NCBI RefSeq assembly: GCF_000731095.1
Contig: NZ_JMTZ01000030.1
Coordinates: 1 to 64,000, forward strand
DNA length: 64,000 nt
DNA from: Lysobacter antibioticus
Lineage (GTDB): Bacteria > Pseudomonadota > Gammaproteobacteria > Xanthomonadales > Xanthomonadaceae
Reading direction: 5' to 3'
Below the pieces are notes generated by a model. It ran no database searches. It worked only from the letters and a program-made list of their open reading frames with translations, and was not told where the DNA came from. This document shows, piece after piece, positions 9,175 through 18,194 of the stretch; the stretch's first letter is position 1, and the number at the start of each line of letters is the position of its first letter. The position numbers were made by a program, and so were the translations under genes.

Positions 9175-9750
9175 ATGCATCCCAACATCAAACTCGCGCT
9201 GATCTACGGCAGCGCGCGCGAGGGCCGCTTCTGCGACGTCGTCGCCGAATGGACCCAACGCCATATCGACCGATACGGCGGTTTCGAAACCGTACCCATC
9301 GATCCCGCCGACTGGCCCTTGTCGGGTCGCGTCCTGCGCCAGGACGAAGCGCAACTGCAACAGTTGCGCCAGCGCCTGCACGCCGCCGATGCCTTCGTCA
9401 TCGTCACGCCCGAATACAACCACGGTTACCCGGCGCCGCTGAAGGCGCTGATCGATGCCTGCTACGAACCCTGGCAGGCCAAGCCCGTCGCCTTCGTCAG
9501 CTACGGCGCCAGTTCGGGCGGCCTGCGCGCGATCGAGCAACTGCGCCAGGTCTTCGCCGAGCTGCACGCGGTGACCTTGCGCGACAGCGTCAACCTGGTC
9601 AGCGCCTGGCGCCAGTTCGGCCCCGACGGCGAACTGCACGAACCGCTCGCCGCGGGCAAGGCCATGACGACCATGCTGTCGCGGCTGAGCTGGTGGTCGC
9701 AGGCGCTGCGCGATGCGCGTTCGGCCACGCCGTACGAAGCCGCGGCCTGA
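9175..9750 (+). CDS. NADPH-dependent FMN reductase (flavodoxin fold)
   Basis: 191 residues. It opens with KLALIYGSAREGRFCDVVAEW, the phosphate-binding loop for FMN, and contains FVIVTPEYNHGYPAPLKALIDAC, the signature of the FMN_red family, and FVSYGASSGGLRAIEQLR. It should reduce FMN, quinones or azo compounds with NAD(P)H in the cytoplasm. The MerR/SoxR-like promoter directly upstream suggests induction by redox-active compounds. The start has no strong ribosome site. It converges on amiD, with six bases between the stops. Confidence 0.9.
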   Translation: MHPNIKLALIYGSAREGRFCDVVAEWTQRHIDRYGGFETVPIDPADWPLSGRVLRQDEAQLQQLRQRLHAADAFVIVTPEYNHGYPAPLKALIDACYEPWQAKPVAFVSYGASSGGLRAIEQLRQVFAELHAVTLRDSVNLVSAWRQFGPDGELHEPLAAGKAMTTMLSRLSWWSQALRDARSATPYEAAA

Positions 9751-9756
9751 GCTCGC

Positions 9757-10551
9757 TTATTGCAACGGCGGCGCCGGCGGCGGCGCGGGCGCGGGCGCGC
9801 CGTCCGGCAACTGCATGAGCTGGCGTTGCAGATCGAACAGGATCGCGGCATCGCCCGGCTGCCATTCGCGCGCTTCGTTGCCGCGGAAACGGCGATGGAA
9901 CGCCGCCAGCGCCGCCCCGGGGTCGCGCAGGTCGTAGCCGACCAAACGCAACGCCGCCCAAGCATCGAAACCCGCGGGCGGTTCTGCAGGCATGGCGCGC
10001 GGCCACAAGCCGAAGCCGGCCTCGGCCAGGCGCCGCCACGGAAACAGCACGCTCGGGTCGGTCTTGCGCGTCGGCGCGAGGTCGCCGTGAGCGACGATCG
10101 CATGGCGTGGAATGTTCAGGCGCCGGGTCAGGTCGTCGAGCAGGCGCAGCAGGCTGTCGATCTGGGCCTGCTCGAAAGGTTCGCTGCCGTCGTTGTCGAG
10201 TTCGATGCCGATCGAGGCCGAATTGAGATCGTTGATCTCCCCCCAACTGCCGGCGCCGGCATGCCAGGCGCGCATCGTGTCGGCGACCAGTTGATAGATG
10301 CGTCCGTCGGCGCCGATCAGGTAATGGGCGCTGACCCGCCCCTGCGAGTTGCGCGTCTGCAGGGTCAGCAAGGCGCGCTCGGCGCTTTCCATCTGGGTGT
10401 GGTGCAGCACGATGAGCTGCGCGCCGCGCTCGTTGTAGTTAGGCGAAGCCTTCCACTGCGCGAGCGGATTGTGCGGCGGCGCGGTCGCGCAGGCGCCCAG
10501 GGCGAGGATCAGCGCTGCGGCGCACGAATGCAGCGGACGACGATAGGGCAT
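9757..10551 (-). CDS. amiD: N-acetylmuramoyl-L-alanine amidase AmiD, lipoprotein
   Basis: 264 residues from the ATG at 10551. Lipobox LGAC near residue 23 marks a lipoprotein. The amidase_2 domain follows: IVLHHTQ (first zinc His), SAHYLIGADGRIYQLV, AWHAGAGSWG, ASIGIELDND and IVAHGDLAPTRKTDP, which supplies the second His and the Asp ligand. A C-terminal peptidoglycan-binding-like region and a proline-rich tail end the protein. It cuts the amide bond between muramic acid and the peptide, including anhydro forms, at the outer membrane during wall recycling. It is a single gene. Confidence 0.92.
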   Translation of the reverse strand: MPYRRPLHSCAAALILALGACATAPPHNPLAQWKASPNYNERGAQLIVLHHTQMESAERALLTLQTRNSQGRVSAHYLIGADGRIYQLVADTMRAWHAGAGSWGEINDLNSASIGIELDNDGSEPFEQAQIDSLLRLLDDLTRRLNIPRHAIVAHGDLAPTRKTDPSVLFPWRRLAEAGFGLWPRAMPAEPPAGFDAWAALRLVGYDLRDPGAALAAFHRRFRGNEAREWQPGDAAILFDLQRQLMQLPDGAPAPAPPPAPPLQ

Positions 10552-10840
10552 GGACACGCGGTGGCGCTCGTGAGGCGATCGATGCGCCGATGATCGCGCG
10601 AGCCGGCAATCGCGGGCAAATGCTCGCGAGTGCGGCAAGATCGCGCCTTAGGCCGATTCGACCGCCTATTCATCCGCTGCGGCCTGCGCTTTGGTGACGC
10701 GCTCGCCAAAACGCCGGTACACGGGCGCCTACAGTGGCCGCCGGCATGGGCACTCCCCGCGCCCCGGCGCCGCCGGACCAGCGTGCCGCGCGGCGCCGGA
10801 CGATTCGTCACGACCATTCGCCACGACAGGAGGATCACGC

Positions 10841-11035
10841 ATGAAGCGCAAAGGTTTCGGACTCGTCGCCGCATTCGCCTTGGCCGCGTTCGGCTTCGGT
10901 TTCGGCATCGCCCAGGCGGCCTCGTCGGCGCCGGCCGACCAGGCACTGTGCAGCTACAAGATTTGTCAGGACCGCTGCGGCGGCATGCCGGGTTGGTACC
11001 CGGGCAATGGCCAGCCCTGTCGTTGCTGCGATTGA
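10841..11035 (+). CDS. Small secreted cysteine-rich protein
   Basis: 64 residues. A near-consensus AGGAGG lies seven bases before the ATG, so translation is likely strong. Residues 1-27 are a signal peptide (GFGFGIAQA cleavage). The mature part of about 37 residues has six cysteines with spacing C-x4-C-x3-C-x13-C-x1-C-C and ends CRCCD; three disulfides are likely. I do not recognise the family. Size and pattern resemble small knotted peptides, either antimicrobial or protease-inhibitor-like, but that is inference. Single gene with a 290-bp upstream region. Confidence 0.75.
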   Translation: MKRKGFGLVAAFALAAFGFGFGIAQAASSAPADQALCSYKICQDRCGGMPGWYPGNGQPCRCCD

Positions 11036-11110
11036 GCCGCGATAGCGACTAAAGCAGGCGATTGACGCAGGCGCTTGCCGCGCGGGTCGATCCGCGCGGC
11101 AAGCGGCCGA

Positions 11111-11563
11111 TTACATCGTCGGCCGGCCTTGCTGGCGCAGCAACTCCGGATCCTGGCCGCGGGCCTCTTGTTCCTTGTGACGCTGCGATGCGGTCTTGCA
11201 CACGCGCTCGACCCGGTTGCTGCCGATCGGCCGCACGCGCTCGCAAATCAACTTCTCCTCGTCGCTGCGCGCGGCCTGCGCGATCCAGGCCAGGTCGCCA
11301 TGCGCACTCTCGCGTTCGCTCTCGCTGAGGTCCTCGTAACGACGGCCTTCGAGCAGCTTGACCAAGCGCTCCTGGCGCGTCGTCAGTTCCCTACGGGCAT
11401 TCGCGTCGAGGCCGCCATAGGCGCCCTTGCCGGTCTCGACTTCGGTGCGAATCTGCTTTTGCTGCTCCAGCACGCCCTGTACTTCGAACGGTGCCCGGTC
11501 GGGCGAAGCCGTGGCCGTCGCGCAAGCCGCGGCCAGAATCAAGGTCGATAGAATCTTTCGCAT
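11111..11563 (-). CDS. Exported protein of unknown function with CERVRPIGSNRVERVC motif
   Basis: 150 residues. A signal peptide covers about 1-20 (LAAAC could serve as a weak lipobox). The middle is a charged helical region (TRQERLVKLLEGRRYEDLSESE). The C-terminal part carries CERVRPIGSNRVERVCKT, a two-cysteine motif often found near the end of exported Xanthomonadaceae proteins. No known function. The start at 11563 follows AAGGGACC. Confidence 0.7.
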   Translation of the reverse strand: MRKILSTLILAAACATATASPDRAPFEVQGVLEQQKQIRTEVETGKGAYGGLDANARRELTTRQERLVKLLEGRRYEDLSESERESAHGDLAWIAQAARSDEEKLICERVRPIGSNRVERVCKTASQRHKEQEARGQDPELLRQQGRPTM

Positions 11564-11670
11564 GGTCCCTTATGCCTCGTCGATAACGGCGCGGACGCCG
11601 CGGGGCGACGAACCGTCCGGTTCGCCTTCCCTGTCATGGATGGTCGATGCCGGCGCCATCGCACATCGAC

Positions 11671-11704
11671 GCCCGGCGTCCCGATCCTAATCGGGACGCC
11701 GGGC
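11671..11704. terminator. Perfect 15-bp hairpin downstream of the GH8 gene
   Basis: 11671-11685 and 11690-11704 are exact inverse complements around the loop CCTA. It lies 70 bp after the GH8 stop codon and 108 bp before the next leftward gene. There is no T-run on either side, so it is either a factor-assisted terminator or a structural palindrome. Confidence 0.5.
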
Positions 11705-11772
11705 ACACTCCATAGACTTTCGACCTAGGCGATTGTCCTAATCGGGCGGTTCGTCCGAAGATCCCGGCCGGC

Positions 11773-13023
11773 TCAGGGCTTCAGCCAGTTGTTCGACACC
11801 GCCAGCATCGACAGCAGCTTGACGCTGTCGCCGTAGTAGTCGCTGGGGCCGCTGGAGACGGTGTAGCTCCACAGCTTGTCGAGCCAGGCCTGGGCATTCG
11901 GGTCGACGGTCGCGGCGACCGCGAACGGCGCGGTGAAGAACATGCTGTTGTAGTTCTCGACCACCTGGCCATCGAGGCGATAGCCGCTGCGCACGCGGTT
12001 GGGATCGTTGCCGGCCTTGACCCGGATCCACTGGCTCAGCTTGCGCGCGGCGCTGCGCGAACGGCTGTCGCCGCTGACCGCGGCGTCGATGCCGATCCGC
12101 CACGGCACCCGTCCGGCGTTCCAGGAGTAATAGCCGTCGGTGTCGGCTTCGAGGAAGTTCGCCGGCGCCGGCTTGGCGGTCGTGTTGGTGTTGACGATGA
12201 AGTCCGGCACCAGGCCGGTGTTCGGCGCGTAACTGGTCTGCATCGTCGACAACAGGTTCTGGTGTGCGCCGAGCACGCCGGTCCAATAACTGTCGCCGAG
12301 CTTGCTGGCGAAGGAGCGGAAGTGGCCGAGCATCCAGTCGGAACTGCGGGTGGCGTAGTAATGCTTCGGCGTGTCGGTGCTGACCCAGTCGCCCAGGTTG
12401 ACCAGCTTGGTGGTGGGATTGACGTTGCTGCGGCGGATCGCGGCGATCACCTTGCGCGCTTCGGCGGCGTAGTTGATCGCGCCGCTCGAACCCCATTGCA
12501 AGTCGGCCAGCAGCAGGGCGTAGGCGATGTCGAGATCGCCGTCGGTGGCCGAGTCCGGGTCGAGGATGTTGTTGCAACTGGCGTTCTGCGCCCAGGCCAG
12601 CAGGTCGCTGTCGTTGGAACTCGGATGGCCGCGGTTGTAGCGGTGCAGGCCGTCGAACAAGGTCTGTGCCTGCGGGTCTTCGCCGGCCATCATCACCGTG
12701 ATCAGCATGCCGTAGCCCTGTCCCTCCGAGACCACGTAGGCGTCCTCGGTAGCGGCCTTGACCCGATACTCGCCGGCCTTGCAGGCCGGAACGAGGTAGC
12801 GCTGCTTCCAGGTGCGATAGAACGAGGCCGTGGACTGGTCGGCCGCGGCGCGGCCGACGCTCGGGCTCAGGGTGCCGCTGGCATAAGCCTGGCGATGACT
12901 GCCGAACGGGAAGTTGGGTGCGGCCGCGGCCGAGAACGCGGCGGTGGTGGCGACGGCGAGAGCGAGCGATTGCAGACAGCGTCGCAGCGAGGTGTGGCGC
13001 GTCGTCTTCGTGTGCACTGACAT
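11773..13023 (-). CDS. Secreted glycoside hydrolase family 8 (endoglucanase, lichenase or chitosanase)
   Basis: 416 residues; GGAGACACCC precedes the ATG. A signal peptide ends near residue 35 (SAAAA). The GH8 domain fills the rest: general acid Glu100 in VVSEGQGYGML, the signature ATDGDLDIAYALLLA with Asp161, Asp163 and Asp165, and DWMLGHFRSFA and YYSWNAGRVPWRIGID further on. Enzymes of this family attack cellulose, mixed-linkage glucan, xylan or chitosan with inversion. It has no carbohydrate-binding domain and no cellulose-synthesis neighbours, so a free extracellular degradative enzyme is more likely than BcsZ. Chitosan or beta-glucan of fungi would suit the presumed host. Confidence 0.92.
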   Translation of the reverse strand: MSVHTKTTRHTSLRRCLQSLALAVATTAAFSAAAAPNFPFGSHRQAYASGTLSPSVGRAAADQSTASFYRTWKQRYLVPACKAGEYRVKAATEDAYVVSEGQGYGMLITVMMAGEDPQAQTLFDGLHRYNRGHPSSNDSDLLAWAQNASCNNILDPDSATDGDLDIAYALLLADLQWGSSGAINYAAEARKVIAAIRRSNVNPTTKLVNLGDWVSTDTPKHYYATRSSDWMLGHFRSFASKLGDSYWTGVLGAHQNLLSTMQTSYAPNTGLVPDFIVNTNTTAKPAPANFLEADTDGYYSWNAGRVPWRIGIDAAVSGDSRSRSAARKLSQWIRVKAGNDPNRVRSGYRLDGQVVENYNSMFFTAPFAVAATVDPNAQAWLDKLWSYTVSSGPSDYYGDSVKLLSMLAVSNNWLKP

Positions 13024-13291
13024 GGGTGTCTCCGAAGGTGGGGAACGAAGGCCTGGCGGGAACCGCGCGCGCACTTCGCCATTCGCCGCTCCGATTCGAC
13101 GGCGCGGCATGGCTGGTGTTCGATGAACGGATCGAGTGCGGGCGCGGCGGCGTTACGCGTCCGACAACGCGCGATGCACCGCGCCGGACGCAGACCGAGG
13201 CTAGCGCGCGGTGCAGCGCAGCATTCGTTCAGACGTGACCGCGCGCGTGAATGCGGCGGGCAGGCTTCGCAGATCGACGATCGTCGTAGGC

Positions 13292-14530
13292 CTAGAGATA
13301 ACTCAGCCAGCGATCGCGGCGCCGCGCCTTGACCCCGGCGAACCAGCGCGACAGCGGATACAGCGCCGCCAGCACGCCCAGCCACAGCCCGAATACCGCC
13401 GGCAGGCTCACCCCCCAACCCGATTCGGCGATGCGCCCGGCGTTGCCGAGAATGCCGACGAACACCGCCGCCGGAATGCCGCTGGCGACGCCGACCAGCA
13501 AGGCCAGGCCGTGCACGAGATAGATATGCAGCAGGTAGGTGAACAAGGGCGTGCGGCCGAATGCGAGCAGCACGCGCCGCAGCCAACCCGCGCAATGCTC
13601 CAACGCCAACATCGCCAACAGCGATACGCCGAGCGTGACCAAGGCATACAGCAGCGAAGGCGGGTACTTGGAAACGTTGACGAAGGCCATCGCATCGAAG
13701 AGCGGGTCGGCCTGGCGCTGCCACGCCGAGGGATCGCCGAAGCCGATGCCGGCACGCAGGATCGCGAACGCCGCCAGCATCGCCAGCGCGAGCGCGGCGA
13801 CGACGCGCCGGCGCCGCGGCGCATCGAACAAGAACAGCGGGCCGAGGCCATAGCCGAGGCAGAGGATGCCGACCCAGGGCAGTGCCGGATAGGCGACGAA
13901 GCCTTCGAGGCCGGGCACCGCGCCGGGCCGCATCGCCAAGGTCCACAGCGGCGCCAGCGCCCCCCATCGGCTCGGGTCGAATCCCGCCAGCAAACCGTGC
14001 CCGGCGATGATGACGATGCCAAGCGCAAGCACCGCCGTGCGCGGCAGCCAGATCAAGGCCGCCATCGCCACCATGCCGACGCCGATCGCCCAGATCACCT
14101 GCAGGAACAGGAACGGCCAGACGAAGTTGAAGCCGAACACGATCACGGTCAGTTCCAGCACGATCAGCCACAGGCCGCGGCCGAGCAGGAACCGTGACTG
14201 CGCCGGACGCGGATAAGCGCCGCCGGCCTGTTGCAGGAAGATCGACACGCCGGCTAGCAGGACGAAGCTGGGCGCACACAGGTGGGTGACCCAGCGTGTC
14301 GCAAACAACAACGGCGTGGTCTTGGCCAGGTCGGTCGGACTGAACACGAACGCCTGCCAGTGGAAGTAGTCGCGCACGTGGTCGAGCACCATCAACGCGA
14401 TCACCAGACCGCGCAGGGCATCGACCATGTCCAGGCGCGCTGCGCCGAGGCGGGGCGGGCCGAGAGCGGACGAGGGCGAATCGGCATCGGGCCGATCCGA
14501 TGCGGCGACGGTAGACGGCGTACTCGGCAT
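13292..14530 (-). CDS. Heparan-alpha-glucosaminide acetyltransferase-like (DUF1624) membrane protein
   Basis: 412 residues from the ATG at 14530, preceded by GGAAG; a second in-frame ATG at 14563 would add 11 residues. About 10-12 membrane segments are visible. The opening RLDMVDALRGLVIALMVLDHVRDYF holds the Asp and the DH pair that in HGSNAT-type enzymes carry the acetyl transfer, and FGRTPLFTYLLHIYLVH near residue 330 is the second signature with its conserved His. Members acylate sugars or other envelope compounds using cytoplasmic acetyl-CoA. The substrate here is unknown. Confidence 0.8.
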   Translation of the reverse strand: MPSTPSTVAASDRPDADSPSSALGPPRLGAARLDMVDALRGLVIALMVLDHVRDYFHWQAFVFSPTDLAKTTPLLFATRWVTHLCAPSFVLLAGVSIFLQQAGGAYPRPAQSRFLLGRGLWLIVLELTVIVFGFNFVWPFLFLQVIWAIGVGMVAMAALIWLPRTAVLALGIVIIAGHGLLAGFDPSRWGALAPLWTLAMRPGAVPGLEGFVAYPALPWVGILCLGYGLGPLFLFDAPRRRRVVAALALAMLAAFAILRAGIGFGDPSAWQRQADPLFDAMAFVNVSKYPPSLLYALVTLGVSLLAMLALEHCAGWLRRVLLAFGRTPLFTYLLHIYLVHGLALLVGVASGIPAAVFVGILGNAGRIAESGWGVSLPAVFGLWLGVLAALYPLSRWFAGVKARRRDRWLSYL

Positions 14531-14648
14531 GGCGGCGGCTTCCGATGGCCTGGCCGCGAGCATAGCGCCTGCGCGGGCCCGCCACCGGCACCGGCCGCAC
14601 CGTTACCGCGGCCCTGGCCGGCGCCATCGCGGCGCCGGCCAGACCGGT

Positions 14649-15554
14649 TTACTCCTTGCGGATGGCGTGGCCGCCGAATTCGTTGCGCATCGCCGCCAGC
14701 AGCTTGTCGGCGAAGGAGTCCTTGTCGCGCGAGCGCAGGCGTTCGAGCAGCGAAGCGGTGATCACCGGCGCCGAGACGTTGAGATCGATCGCCTCGGCGA
14801 CGGTCCAGCGGCCTTCGCCCGAGTCCTCGACATAGGGCGCGATGCCGTCGAGCGAAGGGTTCTTGGCCAGCGCGTCCGAACTCAGGTCGAGCAACCACGA
14901 GCGCACCACGCTGCCGTGCCGCCAGATCTCGGCGATCTGGTGCAGGTCCAGGCCGAAGTCGGCCTTGTGCCCCATGATCGCGAAGCCCTCGGCATAAGCC
15001 TGCATCAGACCGTATTCGATGCCGTTGTGGACCATCTTGGTGAAGTGGCCGGCTCCGCTGGGCCCCACCCGGCCCCAACCGCGATCCGCGGCCGGCGCCA
15101 GCGTCTCGAAGATCGGACGCAGGCGTTCGACCGCGGCTTCGTCGCCGCCGATCATCAGGCTATAGCCTTCCTTGAGGCCCCAGATGCCGCCGCTGGTGCC
15201 GGAGTCGACATAGTGCAGACCGTGCTCGGCGAGTTGGGCGGCGCGCCGCATGCTGTCCTTGTAGTTGGAGTTGCCGCCGTCGACCACGCTGTCGCCGGGG
15301 GCGAGCAAGGGCAGCAGTTCGGCCAGGGTCGAGTCGACCACTGCGCCGGCCGGCACCATCAGCCAGACCGCGCGCGGCGCCGGCAAGGCCGCAACCAGTT
15401 CGCGCAGGGAAGCAGTCGCCTCAATGCCGCGCGTCACCGCCTGCTCGCGCGCCGCCGGACCGGGGTCGAAACCGACCACTCGATGTCCGCCGCGCACCAG
15501 TCGTTCGGCCATGTTGGCGCCCATGCGCCCCAGACCGACCATGCCCAGATCCAT
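14649..15554 (-). CDS. gnd: 6-phosphogluconate dehydrogenase (decarboxylating), short form
   Basis: 301 residues; AGGAGACATC precedes the ATG at 15554. The Rossmann opening GMVGLGRMGANMAERLVRGGH, the VDGGNSNYKDS substrate loop, VDSGTSGGIWG and the catalytic HFTKMVHNGIEYGLMQAYAEG with Lys and His are all present. At about 300 residues it belongs to the short, usually NAD-preferring type. It makes ribulose 5-phosphate, carbon dioxide and reduced cofactor in the pentose phosphate pathway. It stands alone, not next to glucose-6-phosphate dehydrogenase. Confidence 0.95.
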   Translation of the reverse strand: MDLGMVGLGRMGANMAERLVRGGHRVVGFDPGPAAREQAVTRGIEATASLRELVAALPAPRAVWLMVPAGAVVDSTLAELLPLLAPGDSVVDGGNSNYKDSMRRAAQLAEHGLHYVDSGTSGGIWGLKEGYSLMIGGDEAAVERLRPIFETLAPAADRGWGRVGPSGAGHFTKMVHNGIEYGLMQAYAEGFAIMGHKADFGLDLHQIAEIWRHGSVVRSWLLDLSSDALAKNPSLDGIAPYVEDSGEGRWTVAEAIDLNVSAPVITASLLERLRSRDKDSFADKLLAAMRNEFGGHAIRKE

Positions 15555-15810
15555 GATGTCTCCTTTGTTGTATTCGGACGGCAGGCGCCGCAATCCATCG
15601 GGTTCCGGTGCGCGTTGGCGACCGGGTCGACGCCATTGTCGCGTCTGCGATGCAAATCGGGTGTGATCGCCTAGAAGATGGACGCAAAGCGAAACGTCGC
15701 AATCGCAGCATGCGCAACGCTCCGGTCCAGCATCGACACGACCTGGCGCCGACACGAACCTCGGCGCCTCATCGATCGCATCGGCCCGATCGCGCCGCCG
15801 ATGCGGCGAT

Positions 15811-16866
15811 CTAGTCCTTGCCGGTCTTCGCCCGCTGGCGCATCTGCATCGCCTCGAACACCGCGATCGCCGGCGCGCTCGGCTGGTCGACGGGGATGTC
15901 GTGCGAGCTGTTCTCGATGATGACCCGCTTGCCCAGGCGCGTGGTGCCGATCAAGGCGGTGTGGGTCTGCTCGCGGGCCGCGCTGAGGGACTGCTGGTCT
16001 TTCGGCGAGGCGCCCGGATAAGGCCGGTCGGCGCTCAACACGATCACCGGCTTGCCGTCGTGGCGTTCGCTCTTCGGCACCGGCCCGTCGTACAGCGCGC
16101 CGCGGTGTTCCGAGGCCGAGATCAACCCGGCCCAGAACGCCGGCTTGGAACGCCAGGCGAGGATCGCCGCATTCAAGCGTTCGCTGTAGTTCGGATTCGG
16201 CCCACGCAGACAGGACTTGAGTTCGGCCGGCGGCGTCGCGGTCAGCCGACCGTCCCGCGCGCCCTGTTCGCAGCTGCGGTACATCGCCAGCATCTTCGGC
16301 GCGATCTCGGCTTCGCGTTGGGCATAGCCGGGGGAAAATTCGGCGACGTTCTGCACCGGCGGGTCGACCAGCACCAGCGCCGCCACCTGCTTGGGATAGC
16401 GCTCGTCGAAACGGCGCACCACCTGACTGCCATAGGAATGGCCGATCAGGATCAACGGTGTATCGAGGTCGGCCGCCTCGATCAAGGCATGCAGGTCGGC
16501 GACGTCGGCATCGAGATCGCGCGGCAGCGGGCCGGGGTCGCTGTAGCCGACGCCGGCGCGGTCGTAGGCGCAGACGCGGTTGCGTTCGGCGATCAGCGGC
16601 TGCGCCTTGGCCCAGGACAGCGAATCCGCAGCGAAACCGGCGTCCAACAGGACCGTCGGCTCGCCCTGACCGCTGCAGCGCAGATTGAGATGGCGCCCCT
16701 TGCCGATGTCGACCCGCTGCGCGGGTTCGGCGTAGGCGTCCAAGGCCAGATCCGGAACGGCTTTCGCTGTCGGCCCGGGCGGCGCATCGGCCGCGCCGGC
16801 CGCCCAGGCCACGGTCGCCAGCAGCGCCGTCGCCAGCCTGCCGCAGGTCTTGTTCGGACTGCTCAT
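15811..16866 (-). CDS. Exported alpha/beta hydrolase
   Basis: 351 residues. A signal peptide covers about residues 1-25. The fold is clear: VLLDAGFAADSLSW, RVCAYDRAGVGYSDPGP, the nucleophile elbow ILIGHSYGSQVVRRF, and a C-terminal His in IIENSSHDIPVDQP. The substrate is unknown; most relatives are esterases or lactone/amide hydrolases acting in the periplasm. Start at 16866 follows GAGGGCGGT. Divergent from the YciI/SRPBCC operon with 265 bp between. Confidence 0.85.
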   Translation of the reverse strand: MSSPNKTCGRLATALLATVAWAAGAADAPPGPTAKAVPDLALDAYAEPAQRVDIGKGRHLNLRCSGQGEPTVLLDAGFAADSLSWAKAQPLIAERNRVCAYDRAGVGYSDPGPLPRDLDADVADLHALIEAADLDTPLILIGHSYGSQVVRRFDERYPKQVAALVLVDPPVQNVAEFSPGYAQREAEIAPKMLAMYRSCEQGARDGRLTATPPAELKSCLRGPNPNYSERLNAAILAWRSKPAFWAGLISASEHRGALYDGPVPKSERHDGKPVIVLSADRPYPGASPKDQQSLSAAREQTHTALIGTTRLGKRVIIENSSHDIPVDQPSAPAIAVFEAMQMRQRAKTGKD

Positions 16867-17131
16867 TACCGCCCTCGCCTTCGGTCAATGAAGCGGCGAT
16901 GGTAAGCAGGAGTGCGCCGCAGCGAGATGGGGGCCGCGGCGGCCGAGACAGATGCGATTCAGTTCCGCAGCACTGCCCGGATGCGCCGACGGCAGCTGCA
17001 AAAAATATTTTCGCGAACGTGTCGATCCGGCGGTCGCCGGTTCGTCGTCATTACAAGAGCGCGGCTTCGCAACACGCTACGACACCGGACGGCCGCCGCT
17101 TCCCATAACGACATCCCCAGGAGATACCCCG

Positions 17132-17566
17132 ATGCGCTTCATGATGCTGATGATTCCCAAAGGTTACGAATCCGCCGCAGCCGGCACCTTGCCGAGCGCA
17201 GAAGCGGTCGAGGCGATGATGGCCTACAACCGCGAATTGCAGGAGGCCGGCGTGTTGATCGCGCTCGACGGCCTGCACCCTCCGTCGATGGGCGCGCGGG
17301 TCAGCTTCGCCGGCGGCAAGCCCAAGGTCACCGACGGCCCGTTCCCGGAAGCCAAGGAAGTGCTGGGCGGCTACTGGATGATCGATGTCGCCTCGCGCGA
17401 AGAAGCGATCGCCTGGGCCACGCGCTGCCCGGGCTCGGACAACGAGACCATCGAAGTGCGTCAGGTCCAGGAGATGGAAGATTTTCCCGAAGACGTGCAG
17501 CAGGCCGCCGCAGGCTTCGAGCAGTTGCAGAATCGCGGCATCCTGAGCCCCATCCCTTCCCTCTAA
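17132..17566 (+). CDS. YciI/DGPF-domain protein
   Basis: 144 residues; AGGAGA lies eight bases before the ATG. It begins MRFMMLMIPKGYE and contains VTDGPFPEAKEVLGGYWMIDVAS, the DGPF motif, followed by AWATRCPGSDNETIEVRQV. These ferredoxin-like YCII-related proteins often sit beside ECF sigma factors or SRPBCC genes; their activity is not established. The SRPBCC gene begins 18 bp after the stop, so they form an operon. Confidence 0.9.
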   Translation: MRFMMLMIPKGYESAAAGTLPSAEAVEAMMAYNRELQEAGVLIALDGLHPPSMGARVSFAGGKPKVTDGPFPEAKEVLGGYWMIDVASREEAIAWATRCPGSDNETIEVRQVQEMEDFPEDVQQAAAGFEQLQNRGILSPIPSL

Positions 17567-17584
17567 ACTTAAGCAGACACCCGC

Positions 17585-18124
17585 ATGTTCAAGATCATCT
17601 TGCTCGTCATCGTCGTACTCGTCGTCGTGTTCGCCATCATCGCCGCCCTGCAGCCATCGAAGTTCCGCATCGCCCGCAGCATCGTCGTCGATGCGCCGCC
17701 CGCCGTGGCCTTCGCCCAGGTCGAGGATTTCCGCATATGGCCGGCGTGGTCCCCGTACGAGAAGCTCGACCCCAACCTGCAGCGTCGTTACGAAGGCCCG
17801 GCCATCGGCGAAGGCGCGATCTACGATTGGGCCGGCAACAAGGACGCCGGCGAAGGCCGCGCGACTGTACTCGAAAGCCGGCCCGGCGAACGCATGCGGA
17901 TCCAGCTCGCGTTCCGCAAGCCCTTCCAGGCCACCAACCTCGCCGAGTTCGCCTTCAAGCCGGTCGGCGACAAGACCGAGGTGACCTGGTCGATGAGCGG
18001 CGAGAAGAACTTCATGTTCAAGGCGGTGGGCTTGCTCATGAACATGGACAAGGTGCTCGGCGCTCAGTTCGAGGACGGCCTGAGGCAACTCAAGAGCATC
18101 GCCGAAGGCCAGGCGCGCGCCTGA
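17585..18124 (+). CDS. Membrane-anchored SRPBCC (START/Bet v 1-like) protein
   Basis: 179 residues. One membrane segment at about residues 3-21 (IILLVIVVLVVVFAIIAAL) anchors a soluble SRPBCC domain: KFRIARSIVVDAPPAVAFAQVEDFRIWPAWSPYEKLD, then FKPVGDKTEVTWSMSGEKNFMFKAVGLLMNMDK near the end. Such domains bind hydrophobic ligands in a helix-grip pocket; no ligand is known. Second gene of an operon with YciI, followed by a terminator. Confidence 0.85.
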   Translation: MFKIILLVIVVLVVVFAIIAALQPSKFRIARSIVVDAPPAVAFAQVEDFRIWPAWSPYEKLDPNLQRRYEGPAIGEGAIYDWAGNKDAGEGRATVLESRPGERMRIQLAFRKPFQATNLAEFAFKPVGDKTEVTWSMSGEKNFMFKAVGLLMNMDKVLGAQFEDGLRQLKSIAEGQARA

Positions 18125-18151
18125 GCGCGCCAGTCCGGCAACGGATTACCC

Positions 18152-18183
18152 ACGAAGGCCGCCGCGATGCGGCCTTCGTCGTT
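18152..18183 (+). terminator. Terminator of the YciI-SRPBCC operon
   Basis: ACGAAGGCCGC (18152-18162) pairs with GCGGCCTTCGT (18169-18179) around CGCGAT, followed by CGTTTC. It stands 28 bp after the SRPBCC stop and also just beyond the convergent aldo/keto reductase gene. Confidence 0.65.
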
Positions 18184-18194
18184 TCGCGCTCCGA

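Noticed and set aside
11671-11704. A riboswitch or leader attenuator of the hypothetical gene at 11563.
   Set aside because: Only one simple hairpin is present and it lies 108 bp from the start; a terminator or structural palindrome is the simpler reading.
15608-15810. Short plus-strand frame in the gap after gnd.
   Set aside because: Arg-rich antisense-like translation and no ribosome site.
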